64,000 nucleotides of DNA from JABCYV01 sp035512155 (GTDB taxonomy: Bacteria > Acidobacteriota > Terriglobia > Terriglobales > Acidobacteriaceae): positions 1 to 64,000 of the forward strand of contig DATKEN010000104.1 of assembly GCA_035512155.1 (NCBI GenBank). Reading direction: 5' to 3'. The notes beneath the pieces were generated by a model. The model was not told the origin of the DNA. It did not search any database and saw only the letters and a list, made by a program, of their open reading frames with translations. Position numbers and translations under genes: made by a program. This document shows positions 35,775 to 44,716 of the stretch, piece by piece. How positions within the stretch are numbered: position 1 is the first letter of the stretch; every line of letters begins with the position of its first letter.

Positions 35775-36161
35775 TTCAGCGTTTGGAGCCATTCAAACGA
35801 TCCGGTTCCCGATTGGGTGAGAACCGAACTGGTCGATTGGCTTGCCGCAGCCGCAATTGATCGCGGAAGGCTGTTCCGCCGGGTCAATAGAGTAGGCGGG
35901 CATGGGGAGATGGGATGACGGTAAAGGCGGTTTGGCACAACGTGAAAGAATACGCCAGAAGCATCGGAGTGGCGAAGTTGGCGCCGCACGATCTGCGACG
36001 GACCTGTGCCCGGCTCCGCCACGCATCCGAAGACGAGTTGGAGCAGATCCAATTTCTTTTGGGGCGCGTTTCGGTGCAAAATCACCGAACGCTACCTTGG
36101 CTGCAAGCAGCAGATTCGATCAGCCGTCTATAGTCGCATTGGCATCGTGCCGAATCCTTGA
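35775..36161 (+). pseudogene. Tyrosine recombinase (phage integrase) C-terminal remnant
   Basis: Three frames join to make one integrase C-terminus. From 35775, NDPVPDWVRTELVDWLAA and DRGRLFRRV form the region before the catalytic core. A shift leads to MTVKAVWHNVKEYAR and KLAPHDLRRTCARL, which contains the HxxR box. A second shift near 36080 leads to ITERYLGCKQQIRSAV, with the catalytic Tyr, ending at the stop at 36161. At least two frameshifts make it inactive. The N-terminal half is absent. It lies 300 bp from repeat copy 1. Confidence 0.8.
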
Positions 36162-36237
36162 GCTGGGTGCGCGGTAGTGGAAGGGTCGCCGGCAATTCGG
36201 GAGTTTTGCTTGCACCAATGGGCCCTGTCTCAAAATG

Positions 36238-36375
36238 CTAGCGCCATACTGCGTCGTCCTTGCCAGAAAGGACTCTATCCAGATAGGTTGCGGCGCTGAT
36301 CAGCGCCAGATGTGTGAATGCATGTGGGAAGTTCCCAAGGTACCGACGGAGCATTTGCTTTTTCTCCGAAACCAT
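36238..36375 (-). pseudogene. GH15 (glucoamylase/trehalase) C-terminal scrap
   Basis: 45 codons plus stop on the minus strand contain RRYLGNFPHAFTHLALISAA then TYLDRVL, matching the C-terminal GNFPQAFSHxALIxAA motif of GH15 proteins. Upstream sequence has no GH15 similarity, so the gene was cut off here, 85 bp from repeat copy 1. Confidence 0.7.
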
Positions 36376-36459
36376 AGTGCAAATATTCTGTGGCCATTTT
36401 GCGGCCAAAACTGCCACAAATCACCGTCACTGGCCACAATCTTCTGTATTTCAGAAGAG

Positions 36460-36595
36460 GCCCTGCATGTCTCGTAGCGAGGGCGAATTGATTTGTTTTC
36501 AGTTAATTGCAAAACGGCAGCTCTCGGGGAGCTTTCCGAGCTTTCAGATTCTCAATCTTCAAACCCGGGTTCGATTCTCGGTAGCGCTACCATAC
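36460..36595 (+). repeat. Attachment-site-like direct repeat, copy 1 (136 bp)
   Basis: Matches 49880-50014 at every base except one T in a short T-run. Its last 30 bases look like the end of a tRNA: T-arm CCGGG-TTCGATT-CTCGG with one G.T pair, then TAGCGCT, A and CCA. I could not fold a whole tRNA from the repeat, because no matching 5' acceptor strand is present. An intrinsic terminator follows 13 bp after this copy but not after copy 2. Integrase debris lies just to the left. Confidence 0.85.
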
Positions 36596-36608
36596 AATAT
36601 CCGCTAAC

Positions 36609-36636
36609 ACCCGCCATTTCAGCGGGTTTCTTTTTT
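36609..36636 (+). terminator. Intrinsic terminator after repeat copy 1
   Basis: Stem ACCCGC/GCGGGT with a 7-nt loop, followed by TTCTTTTTT. Its place 15 bp after the tRNA-like CCA suggests it once ended a tRNA transcript. Confidence 0.7.
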
Positions 36637-37124
36637 GGGTGAAAAAGTCGCTGGCGGTCGTTGGCGGCAAAAAGCGCTTGCCGTGGTACACAAGGCGGTA
36701 CACAGGCAAGAACCGACCTGGGGTGGCAAGCGACGCGACGGTTCCCTTTCTGCCGACGGCTCCATCTCCGCCGCGTGGTAATGTGGCGTCATGGAGGCGA
36801 TGACAATGGCACCGCCATGTAGTTACCCGCATAATACTCCCTCCGCTTTTCGCTGGCTGCCTCAGCGCTCGACTTCCACGCCACGGTTGCGCCGCGAGAG
36901 CTTTGCCGTTGTCGGAGGAGTCTTTGCGCGTGCTCGTGTTCTCCTTTCGGTGCCGACTAGCAGCTCCTCTCGGAATTGCGCCTCAATCACGGCCTGTTTC
37001 CGCGATCTGGTTACGAAAGGGTCGCCGAAACCATTTGTCCATTGACGATCCGATTCGCACATTGGAGGCGGGAGCCAAGGGGCGATGAGTGGGCTCGGCG
37101 TTCTTATTGAGCGCGATGCCGGCG
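36637..37124. other. Interval with no recognised gene
   Basis: About 490 bases. Two GGTACACA octamers 12 bp apart (36685 and 36697) could be recombinase arm-type sites. Open frames here have Arg/Ser/Pro-rich translations that do not look real. Confidence 0.35.
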
Positions 37125-37445
37125 TTACTTACCCACACTTACAGGGTGGCTTACACGCAATTTCGACTGCGTTAGTTCCTTGACGTCCAACTGGCCTTTC
37201 TTGTCCTTGTCCAGGCGGTCGAACTCCGCTTCCATAAACTTCATCCATTCTTGCTTGGAGATTTTGCCGCTCTGGTCGGCATCCATGAGGAGCAGCAATT
37301 GCCTGACCTCATTCTGCCCGAGCGCCAGCTTGTCCTGCGGCTTCGGAACGGCTGACTTCTGTGCGACCGCGGTTCCAAGGATGGCCGCGGTAGCGAGCAC
37401 TGAGATGGATACGATGACCCGTACGATGTTCGTTCGCGTCAACAT
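37125..37445 (-). CDS. Exported EF-hand protein
   Basis: 106 residues with a signal peptide (VRVIVSISVLATAAILGTAV, cut near AVAQ). Two EF-hand loops follow: DADQSGKISKQEW and DKDKKGQLDVKEL, both with acidic residues at positions 1, 3 and 12 or near equivalents. It probably binds calcium in the periplasm. It follows kdpC on the same strand after 215 bp, so it may be outside the kdp transcript. Confidence 0.85.
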   Translation of the reverse strand: MLTRTNIVRVIVSISVLATAAILGTAVAQKSAVPKPQDKLALGQNEVRQLLLLMDADQSGKISKQEWMKFMEAEFDRLDKDKKGQLDVKELTQSKLRVSHPVSVGK

Positions 37446-37660
37446 AGTTGGCCTCCCGCGATGTCTTGCCCCGATCCATTCTCATGCCGCGCTACCGCCC
37501 CCTCGACAGCAAAGCCGCTGCCCTACAGACAAGTGCGGATCATCTGCCGCAGGGAAGGATCCTCCTCCAAGACCACAATGATAGATTGCTCGGTCGCCAT
37601 AACTAGAATTCGCGATAGAAGCACTGCCGCCTGTGGCCAGACATAAGTCGGCATCACCGT

Positions 37661-38251
37661 TTACTGAACCTTGGCTTGTTTGTTTGCCGGGAACTGCTGG
37701 TCCAATTCCAAATTGAGTTCCAGGACATTCACTCTGGGCTCCCCAAGAAATCCCAATTGCCTACCCTCGGTGTGTCTGGCGACCAATGGACGTAGTCGGT
37801 CAGCAGTTGTTCCGCGCTCTTTGGCAATACGTGGAAGTTGGAACTCTGCAGCCGCGGGTGTGATGTGTGGATCGATGCCGGAAGCTGAGGCAGTCACGAG
37901 ATCGATGGGCACAGGTACGCCAGGATTATTCGCTTGAGCCGCGGAAACGTCGCCTTTCACGCGATCAATGAGTTTCTGATTGGTCGGCCCTAGTTGTGAG
38001 CCGTTGGTGTTGGCCGCGTCATAGCCATTTCCAGCTGCGGACGGTCTGGAGTGGAAATATGCTGGACCGGAAAAGCTCTGTCCGATGATGGCAGATCCCA
38101 CAGTTTTGCCATCTCGCTGGATGAGTTGACCATTCGCTTGTCTCGGAAATAGGACCTGGGCGATTGCAGTGACCACCAATGGATAGATAATCCCCAATAA
38201 GACGGTGGTTGCGATCGTCATCAATACCGCGGTAATTAGGTTCTTTTTCAT
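37661..38251 (-). CDS. kdpC: Potassium-transporting ATPase subunit C
   Basis: 196 residues, usual KdpC length. One N-terminal membrane helix (LITAVLMTIATTVLLGIIYP) is followed by the periplasmic domain with GSAIIGQSFSGPAYFHSRPS, ASASGIDPHITPAAA and HTEGRQLGFLGEPRVNVL, all family signatures. KdpC stabilises the KdpA-KdpB complex and affects ATP affinity. GAGGAGC precedes the ATG, and kdpB ends 11 bp upstream. Confidence 0.96.
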   Translation of the reverse strand: MKKNLITAVLMTIATTVLLGIIYPLVVTAIAQVLFPRQANGQLIQRDGKTVGSAIIGQSFSGPAYFHSRPSAAGNGYDAANTNGSQLGPTNQKLIDRVKGDVSAAQANNPGVPVPIDLVTASASGIDPHITPAAAEFQLPRIAKERGTTADRLRPLVARHTEGRQLGFLGEPRVNVLELNLELDQQFPANKQAKVQ

Positions 38252-38262
38252 TGCTCGCTCCT

Positions 38263-40359
38263 CTAAGCAAGGCCCACGCGCGTGATCAGGATGTCGATGA
38301 TCTTGATCCCAATGAACGGCACGATAATACCGCCCGCGCCGTAGATCACCAGGTTGTTTCGAAGCAGCAGGGCTGCTGCCATCGGCCGGTACTTCACACC
38401 ACGCAGGGCTAACGGGACAAGCGCAATGATGATCAGCGCGTTGAAAATCACCGCCGACAGAATTGCGGACTCGGGTGTTTTCAGATGCATGACGTTCAAT
38501 GCGTTCAGAACCGGGAACGTGCCGGCGAACATCGCTGGAATGATCGCAAAGTATTTCGCGACATCGTTGGCAATGGAAAACGTGGTCAGTGCTCCACGGG
38601 TCATGAGCAACTGTTTGCCGATTTCGACGATCTCAATCAGCTTGGTAGGATTGGAGTCCAGGTCCACCATGTTCCCGGCCTCCTTTGCAGCCTGGGTGCC
38701 GGTGTTCATTGCGACTCCTACATCCGCTTGTGCCAAGGCAGGGGCATCGTTAGTACCATCCCCCGTCATGGCAACCAGCTTGCCGTCGGCCTGTTCCTTC
38801 TTGATCAGGTCCATTTTGTCTTGCGGGGTCGCCTGGGCAAGGAAATCATCAACCCCGGCTTCCTGCGCGATCGCAGCCGCCGTAAGTGGGTTGTCGCCGG
38901 TGATCATGACGGTGCGGATTCCGATGGCACGCAATTGATCGAACCTTTCTCGCATGCCGCCCTTCACGATGTCTTTCAGTTCAATGACGCCAAGAGCACC
39001 GCGGCTCTTCTCGGCGACCACCAATGGCGTGCCTCCGGATCGCGAAATCTCTTCTACGATCGTCTTCACTTCGTTGGGCAATCCGTTCCCGTTCTGCGCC
39101 AGGTATTTCGCGACCGTGTCGGTCGCTCCCTTGCGGATTTCAAAGCCGTTGAGGTCAACTCCCGACATCCTTGTCTGGGCTGTAAATGGCACAAAATGCG
39201 CGTCGTGAGCTCTTAACTCGCGCCCGCGGAGGCCGTATTTCTCCTTGGCCAGCACAACGATAGAGCGCCCTTCAGGAGTTTCATCGGCTAGTGACGAGAG
39301 CTGAGCTGCGTCCGCGAGTTCCTGTTCAGTGACGCTGGGCGCAGGAATGAAGCGAGACGCCTGCCGATTTCCCAGAGTGATGGTTCCGGTCTTGTCGAGC
39401 AGGAGAGTATTCACGTCGCCCGACGCTTCCACGGCTCGCCCCGACATGGCCAGCACATTGTGCTGCACCAAACGGTCCATACCTGCAATGCCGATCGCGG
39501 AAAGCAGTCCACCGATCGTCGTGGGAATCAGGCAGACGAGCAGAGACACCAGAACGAACACCGTTTGTGGCGAACCCGAGTAGATCGCGAATGGTTGCAG
39601 GGTCACAACCGCGAGAAGGAAGATGATAGTTAAGCCGGCCAAGAGGATGTTGAGCGCAATCTCGTTCGGAGTTTTCTGACGCTCGGCACCCTCGACCAGC
39701 GCGATCATTCGGTCAAGGAAGGTCTCACCAGGATTGGAAGTGATCTTCACCTTAATCCGATCTGATAAGACGCGGGTGCCACCGGTGACTGCCGATCGAT
39801 CGCCGCCTGCCTCTCGAATCACGGGGGCAGACTCGCCCGTAATCGCCGATTCGTCCACGGAGGCCACACCCTCGATGATCTCGCCATCGGACGGAATGAA
39901 CTCGCCTGCCGAGACGTACACGAGATCCCCAGCACAAAGCTTGGAACTGGGTACTTGCTCGACATCTTCGTCACTGCCAAAGATTCGGTTGGCAATAGTT
40001 TCAGAGCGTGCCTTGCGGAGAGTGTCCGCCTGAGCCTTACCACGGCCCTCTGCCATCGCCTCCGCGAAATTCGCAAACACCACTGTGAACCACAGCCAGA
40101 GAGTGATCTGCAAGTTGAACTTCAGGGCTGCGCCGCCTTTGAACAGCAACGCAGTTGTGATGACGCTTCCGATCTCCACCACGAACATCACGGGATTGCC
40201 CATCATCTTGCGCGGATTGAGCTTGAGAAATGCGTCCACAATGGCCCGTCGGACGATCTTCCATTCCCAAATCGCCTTCTTCCGAGGCTTCATCGGTGAG
40301 TGTCCGAGCCGAACGGATTCAACTTGCGGCATTGTTGGTGGTTGCGTCGTCATAGCCAT
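38263..40359 (-). CDS. kdpB: Potassium-transporting P-type ATPase subunit B
   Basis: 698 residues. P-type ATPase motifs are intact: TGESAPV actuator loop, DKTGTITLGNR with the phosphorylated Asp, TGDNPLTAAAIA and GDGTNDAPALAQADVG. The N-terminal extension includes PVMFVVEIGSVITT, typical of KdpB. It hydrolyses ATP to power uptake of K+ through KdpA in the inner membrane. GAGGA lies 7 nt before the ATG. Confidence 0.97.
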   Translation of the reverse strand: MAMTTQPPTMPQVESVRLGHSPMKPRKKAIWEWKIVRRAIVDAFLKLNPRKMMGNPVMFVVEIGSVITTALLFKGGAALKFNLQITLWLWFTVVFANFAEAMAEGRGKAQADTLRKARSETIANRIFGSDEDVEQVPSSKLCAGDLVYVSAGEFIPSDGEIIEGVASVDESAITGESAPVIREAGGDRSAVTGGTRVLSDRIKVKITSNPGETFLDRMIALVEGAERQKTPNEIALNILLAGLTIIFLLAVVTLQPFAIYSGSPQTVFVLVSLLVCLIPTTIGGLLSAIGIAGMDRLVQHNVLAMSGRAVEASGDVNTLLLDKTGTITLGNRQASRFIPAPSVTEQELADAAQLSSLADETPEGRSIVVLAKEKYGLRGRELRAHDAHFVPFTAQTRMSGVDLNGFEIRKGATDTVAKYLAQNGNGLPNEVKTIVEEISRSGGTPLVVAEKSRGALGVIELKDIVKGGMRERFDQLRAIGIRTVMITGDNPLTAAAIAQEAGVDDFLAQATPQDKMDLIKKEQADGKLVAMTGDGTNDAPALAQADVGVAMNTGTQAAKEAGNMVDLDSNPTKLIEIVEIGKQLLMTRGALTTFSIANDVAKYFAIIPAMFAGTFPVLNALNVMHLKTPESAILSAVIFNALIIIALVPLALRGVKYRPMAAALLLRNNLVIYGAGGIIVPFIGIKIIDILITRVGLA

Positions 40360-40370
40360 ATCAGAGTCCT

Positions 40371-42170
40371 CTAGAACGTCTTACCCGCAGCCATGAGCAA
40401 GTGCTCAAGGATTGGTCCAAGACTGAGTGCCGGGAAAAATGTCAGCGCGCCGACGATCAGGATCACCCCGATCAGCAGCACCGTGAACAAAGGCGTGGTC
40501 ACCGGGAACGTGCCCAGCGACGGTGGAACATATTTCTTTCCCGCAAGATTTCCGGCGATGGCAAGCATGGGGATGATCATGAGGAAGCGGCCGACAAGCA
40601 TCGTGATCCCGCCCGCGGTGTTGTACCAAAGAGTATTGGTGGTCAATCCGGCAAAGGCCGAGCCGTTGTTGCCCGCCTGCGAGGTAAACGAGTAGAGAAT
40701 CTCGGTTAGGCCGTGGGGACCGGGGTTCAAGATGCTGGAAGCGCCAAATCCGCTTACCACCGAGATGGCCGAGAAGATGAGGATCACGAGCGGAAAAATA
40801 AGTACGACCAGCATGGCCATCTTCACGTCATAGGCCTCAATCTTCTTTCCCAGGTATTCCGGAGTGCGACCTACCATGAGTCCGGCAATGAAGACGGCGA
40901 GAACGATATAGGTCAGCATCCCGTACATACCCGCGCCCACGCCACCGAAGATGATCTCGCTGAGCATAATGTTGACCAGCGGGACCATGCCTCCCAGAGG
41001 CGTAAACGAATCATGCCAGCCGTTGATTGCGCCACAGCTTGCGTCTGTTGTCACCGTGGCCCAGAGCGCAGTATTCGCGACCCCAAACCGGACTTCTTTG
41101 CCTTCCATGTTGCCGCCTGGCTGCCGCGCGGTGACATTCTGATTCGTTCCCGCCAGAAGGGGGTTACCGCGGGCTTCCGCCCAATAGGCGACTGTTACTC
41201 CAGCTAAGAACAGGGTTGCCATCGCCGACCAAACGGCCCAGCCGTGGCGTTGCGATCCCGTCATTCGTCCCAGTGTGTACGTGAGCCCACTGCCAATGGC
41301 AAAGATTGAAACCAGTTCGATCAGATTGGAAAGCGGCGTTGGATTTTCAAACGGATGGGCGCTGTTGGCATTGAAGAAGCCCCCCCCATTTGTGCCCAAC
41401 TCTTTAATAATCTCCTGCGACGCCACGGGACCTTGTGCAATCGTCTGCTCACGGACCGTGTCCATGACGGGCTTCCCTTGACTGTCTACTACGGGTTTTC
41501 CATCCGGACCGACCTTTTGAACCTGCATCGGTTCAACCAACTTCACGGTATCGTATGACTTCAGATTCTGAACTACCCCCTGCGAAACCAAGATGAGAGC
41601 GCCGAGGATACAAAACGGCAACAAAACCCAGAGACTGGAGCGAACAAGGTCAACCCAAAAATTGCCGATCGTTTGCATTTGCCGACGGGCAACGCCTCGA
41701 ATAAACGCGATGGCTAGAGCGATGCCGACCGCCGCAGACACGAAGTTGTGATAGGCGAGGCCAGCCATTTGGGTGAAATAACTCATCGTGGTCTCGCCAG
41801 AGTAGTTCTGCCAATTCGTATTCGTGGTAAACGATGCCGCTGTGTTGAATGCCAGCGCGGGAGGATTTACTGCCCCAAACTTCTGCGGATTGAAAGGCAG
41901 ATACCATTGCAGCCGCTCCATCAGATAGAGGACGATCATCGAAACCAGGCTGAACAGAAGCATGGCTATCGCGTATTCGGTCCAGCGCATCTCGTGGTTT
42001 TCGTCAACGCCCGTGCCGCGATACAAAAGTCGCTCAACCGGGCGAAGCACAGGATCCATGAACGTCTTTTCGCGGTTGAACACCCGTGTCATGAAGACAC
42101 CGAGCGGCTTTGTGACCAGCAAAACAATCGCTAGAAACAACAGAATTTGAAACCAGCCGTTCGCTGTCAT
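40371..42170 (-). CDS. kdpA: Potassium-transporting ATPase subunit A
   Basis: 599 residues from the ATG at 42170, chosen because it follows the kdpF stop by one base and gives the standard N-terminus (TANGWFQILLFLAIVLLVTK); 30 bp more upstream would overlap kdpF. The selectivity-filter loops typical of the SKT superfamily are visible (TNTNWQNYSGET, LGTNGGGFFNANSAHPFENP, GGVGAGMYGM, GNNGSAFAGL). Ten membrane helices are expected. It forms the K+ pathway of the Kdp complex. Confidence 0.97.
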   Translation of the reverse strand: MTANGWFQILLFLAIVLLVTKPLGVFMTRVFNREKTFMDPVLRPVERLLYRGTGVDENHEMRWTEYAIAMLLFSLVSMIVLYLMERLQWYLPFNPQKFGAVNPPALAFNTAASFTTNTNWQNYSGETTMSYFTQMAGLAYHNFVSAAVGIALAIAFIRGVARRQMQTIGNFWVDLVRSSLWVLLPFCILGALILVSQGVVQNLKSYDTVKLVEPMQVQKVGPDGKPVVDSQGKPVMDTVREQTIAQGPVASQEIIKELGTNGGGFFNANSAHPFENPTPLSNLIELVSIFAIGSGLTYTLGRMTGSQRHGWAVWSAMATLFLAGVTVAYWAEARGNPLLAGTNQNVTARQPGGNMEGKEVRFGVANTALWATVTTDASCGAINGWHDSFTPLGGMVPLVNIMLSEIIFGGVGAGMYGMLTYIVLAVFIAGLMVGRTPEYLGKKIEAYDVKMAMLVVLIFPLVILIFSAISVVSGFGASSILNPGPHGLTEILYSFTSQAGNNGSAFAGLTTNTLWYNTAGGITMLVGRFLMIIPMLAIAGNLAGKKYVPPSLGTFPVTTPLFTVLLIGVILIVGALTFFPALSLGPILEHLLMAAGKTF

Positions 42171-42171
42171 A

Positions 42172-42261
42172 TCAGAATTTCTCCGGACGCAGCAGTGCAT
42201 AAACCAGGTAAACAGTCGTCAGCACGCTGACGGCAAGCATGATCATCGATTCGAGGCTCAT
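42172..42261 (-). CDS. kdpF: Potassium-transporting ATPase subunit F, 29 aa
   Basis: 29-codon frame starting MSLESMIM and ending ALLRPEKF: one hydrophobic helix then a short basic tail, the size and pattern of KdpF. The stop and the kdpA ATG are separated by one base, so translation is probably coupled. KdpF is a stabilising lipid-like peptide of the Kdp complex. Confidence 0.88.
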   Translation of the reverse strand: MSLESMIMLAVSVLTTVYLVYALLRPEKF

Positions 42262-42271
42262 GTTCGTTTCC

Positions 42272-42358
42272 TCATTTAACCCGTTCACAAAAGTGCACGT
42301 ATGCGAGCGACACGGCGAAAAATACAATTGTTACTGTGATCCAAAGAATGTCTTGCAT
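42272..42358 (-). CDS. 28-aa single-helix membrane peptide upstream of kdpF
   Basis: 28 codons: MQDILWI, a hydrophobic helix (TVTIVFFAVSLAYV) and the tail HFCERVK. GGAGG lies about 5 nt before the ATG, better than the kdpF site. It ends 10 bp before kdpF. From memory, small peptides of this pattern precede kdpF in other Acidobacteriota and some other phyla, but I know no assigned function. It may be an extra small Kdp subunit. Confidence 0.75.
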   Translation of the reverse strand: MQDILWITVTIVFFAVSLAYVHFCERVK

Positions 42359-42452
42359 AACCCCCTCCGAGAGTAAATCTGTTCAAGTACAACGAACCTC
42401 TTTGCTGCACTCACGAGAGACTCGTGCGTCCTTTTTTGATAACTCTTTCGGA

Positions 42453-44153
42453 CTAGAACTTGACGAGAATCGCCATTGTGGCGCGATCCTCCGTGTGGCG
42501 AAGATCTGGCTGAAAGCCCGGAACAATCGAACCGGGAGCCCCGGTGTTGCCACCTGGAGGTGTAATTCCGCCCGGGCCGCTCCAATAGGGCACATTGGCG
42601 TGGCGATGATTGAACTCCCACCGGAAGGTGATGTACTGGCTTGGCATGTAGTCATAGGTTGCGGACATATCCCACGCCTTGAACGGATCGCCGGGATTCT
42701 CGGTGAAGTAAGGTGTTCCCGAAGCTGCGGTTGCGCCGTTGATTGGCGGCAGCAGCACCAAATATCGCCCGGGATTGTTGATCTTTCCGCCGCCCAGCGT
42801 AAAGCCGTAACGATCTTTGTGGAACCACCAGCGGTTGTAGAGCATGAAACCGAGGAAGCTTTGCTTGAAGGCCACGACCTGTCCTTGCGCATTCTTGCGA
42901 TTGCCCGTGCAATTCACGCCGCCACCGCTCTCACAGCCTGCGTCACCTGTAAGCGAGAAGGCCATTTTGTCCAAGAAGCGCTCCGGATGGTCGTAGTACT
43001 TCACTTCAATGCTGTTATCTGTGTGATAGCGGGTGCGAGTGGGAATACCCAGCGCGTCCGCACCTGCCCCGTAATTGTTCGAAAGAATCTCAAGCCAACC
43101 AGTAGGCCGATATAGGACCTGCCCACCAAAACCCAGCCGGCCATTGAAGCGCCCGTAGGACTGCCATCCGTTTATGATCCAAGGCTCGATCTTCAACTTC
43201 TCGGTGGGAAATACCTGGATGCGCATTCCCGTGAAGAACCAGGGCGTGTTCGAAGAGACGTAAGAAGGCTGATAAGCCCAGTTGTCGAAGTTGTAAAAGC
43301 TGAACAGGCCTACGTACGACAGGAAGATGCCGGCATCGACGTTGATGCCATGCAGCGCATCGAAGTGATACCCACCATAGGCCTCGTTGACATACCGGTA
43401 GGCGTTGGCCAGATCCCATTGGCCCCGCGCAGTGCTGGCGTCGTTGCGCGGCGTTGCGGTTGAATACAAACCTATCTGGCTGAGCACGCGTGCACGAACG
43501 TGGTCGTAGTGAAAATCTCCACCCACACCCAGATGCGTAAGGCCAACTTCATTCGAGCGAAATACTTCGCTTGAACCGCCAATCGTATCGTCTTTAGGGT
43601 GATTGAAGTCGTAGTGATAGGCAACGTCCGCCCGGATTTCGGGAGTGAAGAATTTTGAATCGAACGCCGGCTCTTTCGTACGCGGGTTGCCGTTGAGCCA
43701 GGTCCAGTCAGCGAAGGCGAAGGGCTCCGCCTTTGGAGTTTTCGTGGAGCCACTCTCGCTGTCCGCGGCGCCTTTTTGTTCCGCCACGCCCTGCGAAGCA
43801 GAAATGGAGCTACTCAGGACTTGGCTGGTTGCTGTTGAAGACGGTTGGACGGAATCCTTCGCCACCTCCTCGCCGGACCGCTGTTTCAGTCGGGACTCGA
43901 GCTCTTGAATCCGAGCACGCATTCTGTCGAGTTCCTGAAGAATTTCCGCATCGGTGGCATTAGAGGCAGAACCGGGGTTTGACGCAGCCTGCGTTGAATT
44001 ACCGAGGCGAGAACTGGTCATCGTCCCCTGCTGGTCGTTCTGTGCCAACGCCTGCAACGAGAGGAAGCAGAATGAAGCAAGTACAATCACAAGACCAAAC
44101 TGCGGTATGAACAGGAGTTGGAGCTGTGTTTTTCGTTCAGTTTTCAAGCGCAC
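42453..44153 (-). CDS. Outer-membrane porin-like protein (BBP2/OmpL-like) at the kdp locus
   Basis: 566 residues. A signal helix (FGLVIVLASFCFLSLQALAQ) is followed by a Ser/Gln-rich stretch, a short coiled coil (DAEILQELDRMRARIQELES) and a large beta-barrel with repeated aromatic/glycine strands (FHYDHVRARVLSQIGLYST, YGGYHFDALHGINVDAGI, WMIQ-like WIINGWQSYGRFNGRLGFGG in part), ending ATMAILVKF with terminal Phe. It resembles the putative porin-2 (BBP2) family. It sits 94 bp before the 28-aa peptide, and the 11-mer operator lies 68 bp upstream, so it may be an ion-permeable porin co-induced with Kdp. Confidence 0.8.
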   Translation of the reverse strand: MRLKTERKTQLQLLFIPQFGLVIVLASFCFLSLQALAQNDQQGTMTSSRLGNSTQAASNPGSASNATDAEILQELDRMRARIQELESRLKQRSGEEVAKDSVQPSSTATSQVLSSSISASQGVAEQKGAADSESGSTKTPKAEPFAFADWTWLNGNPRTKEPAFDSKFFTPEIRADVAYHYDFNHPKDDTIGGSSEVFRSNEVGLTHLGVGGDFHYDHVRARVLSQIGLYSTATPRNDASTARGQWDLANAYRYVNEAYGGYHFDALHGINVDAGIFLSYVGLFSFYNFDNWAYQPSYVSSNTPWFFTGMRIQVFPTEKLKIEPWIINGWQSYGRFNGRLGFGGQVLYRPTGWLEILSNNYGAGADALGIPTRTRYHTDNSIEVKYYDHPERFLDKMAFSLTGDAGCESGGGVNCTGNRKNAQGQVVAFKQSFLGFMLYNRWWFHKDRYGFTLGGGKINNPGRYLVLLPPINGATAASGTPYFTENPGDPFKAWDMSATYDYMPSQYITFRWEFNHRHANVPYWSGPGGITPPGGNTGAPGSIVPGFQPDLRHTEDRATMAILVKF

Positions 44154-44220
44154 CTACCTTTCTACTCGCTTACGCCCTTTTCAAGGAGTAACTCTCATTT
44201 AAGAGCAAAAGGCGTAAAAC

Positions 44221-44253
44221 TGGTCTAAAAAGTTCATAAAAAGTTCGTAAAGA
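44221..44253 (-). promoter_or_regulatory. Tandem 11-bp direct repeats upstream of the porin gene (site A)
   Basis: Two adjacent 11-mers, GTTCATAAAAA and GTTCGTAAAGA, are preceded by a weaker third, TGGTCTAAAAA. The 11-bp phase is that of OmpR/PhoB-type boxes. The site is 68 bp before the porin start. KdpE or the 131-aa winged-helix protein at 44296 are the natural candidates to bind it. Confidence 0.6.
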
Positions 44254-44295
44254 TGCCCGATTACCAAAGTGTGGTGGGCACTGGTTTGCGATTAC

Positions 44296-44691
44296 TTAGG
44301 TGGCCAAAGAAGAATTGGGATCGAACCTATAGACGACCCAGGGTTCAGTTCGCAGGTACTGCTTTCCTGACGACAGTGCATCGATTTTCTTGCGAAGGCC
44401 CAGCAAGGCTTTCAAGAATTCGGTTTGATGAAGTCCGCCGCGGGTCCAACTTGTCGCCAACATCGTGCGTGGAGTCACAAACCGTTGCGGATGAGTGGTC
44501 AGGAAGACTAGGACCTCGAACTCTTCTGGCGTTAAGGCCAAGTCATGACCTCTCAGCGTCGCCGAGCCATGCACCGTGTCGATTCGAAAGTCACCCATAT
44601 CGATAGTACCGGTCGTCACGATGGCTTCATCAGTCTCTTCTCGATGTGAGCGGTCGTTAAACAAGTGTCTCAAGCTCCACCTTCCTGCCAT
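44296..44691 (-). CDS. OmpR/PhoB-type winged-helix DNA-binding protein without receiver
   Basis: 131 residues from the ATG at 44691 (GGAG about 7 nt upstream); an upstream in-frame ATG overlaps the preceding gene more deeply. Residues 35-125 are a trans-regulatory winged helix (GHDLALTPEEFEVLVFL, RFVTPRTMLATSW, LKALLGLRKKIDA, RTEPWVVYRFDP), closest in pattern to KdpE in this window. The receiver is absent, with only about 30 residues of unrelated N-terminus. It could bind the same 11-mer sites as KdpE and compete or cooperate. It is the third gene of a small unit. Confidence 0.8.
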   Translation of the reverse strand: MAGRWSLRHLFNDRSHREETDEAIVTTGTIDMGDFRIDTVHGSATLRGHDLALTPEEFEVLVFLTTHPQRFVTPRTMLATSWTRGGLHQTEFLKALLGLRKKIDALSSGKQYLRTEPWVVYRFDPNSSLAT

Positions 44692-44716
44692 TTTATTCTC
44701 CAAATCCGCTCCTCGT

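Noticed and set aside
35429..36085. 218-codon minus-strand open frame over the integrase remnant
   Set aside because: The plus strand carries clear integrase motifs across three frames, so this frame is incidental.
36460..36595. Complete tRNA gene inside the 136-bp repeat
   Set aside because: Only the T-arm and 3' acceptor with CCA fit; no 5' acceptor partner, D-arm or acceptable anticodon loop could be placed.
42336..43115. 259-codon plus-strand open frame
   Set aside because: Antisense to the porin-like gene at the kdp locus; it also runs through the ribosome site of the 28-aa peptide.
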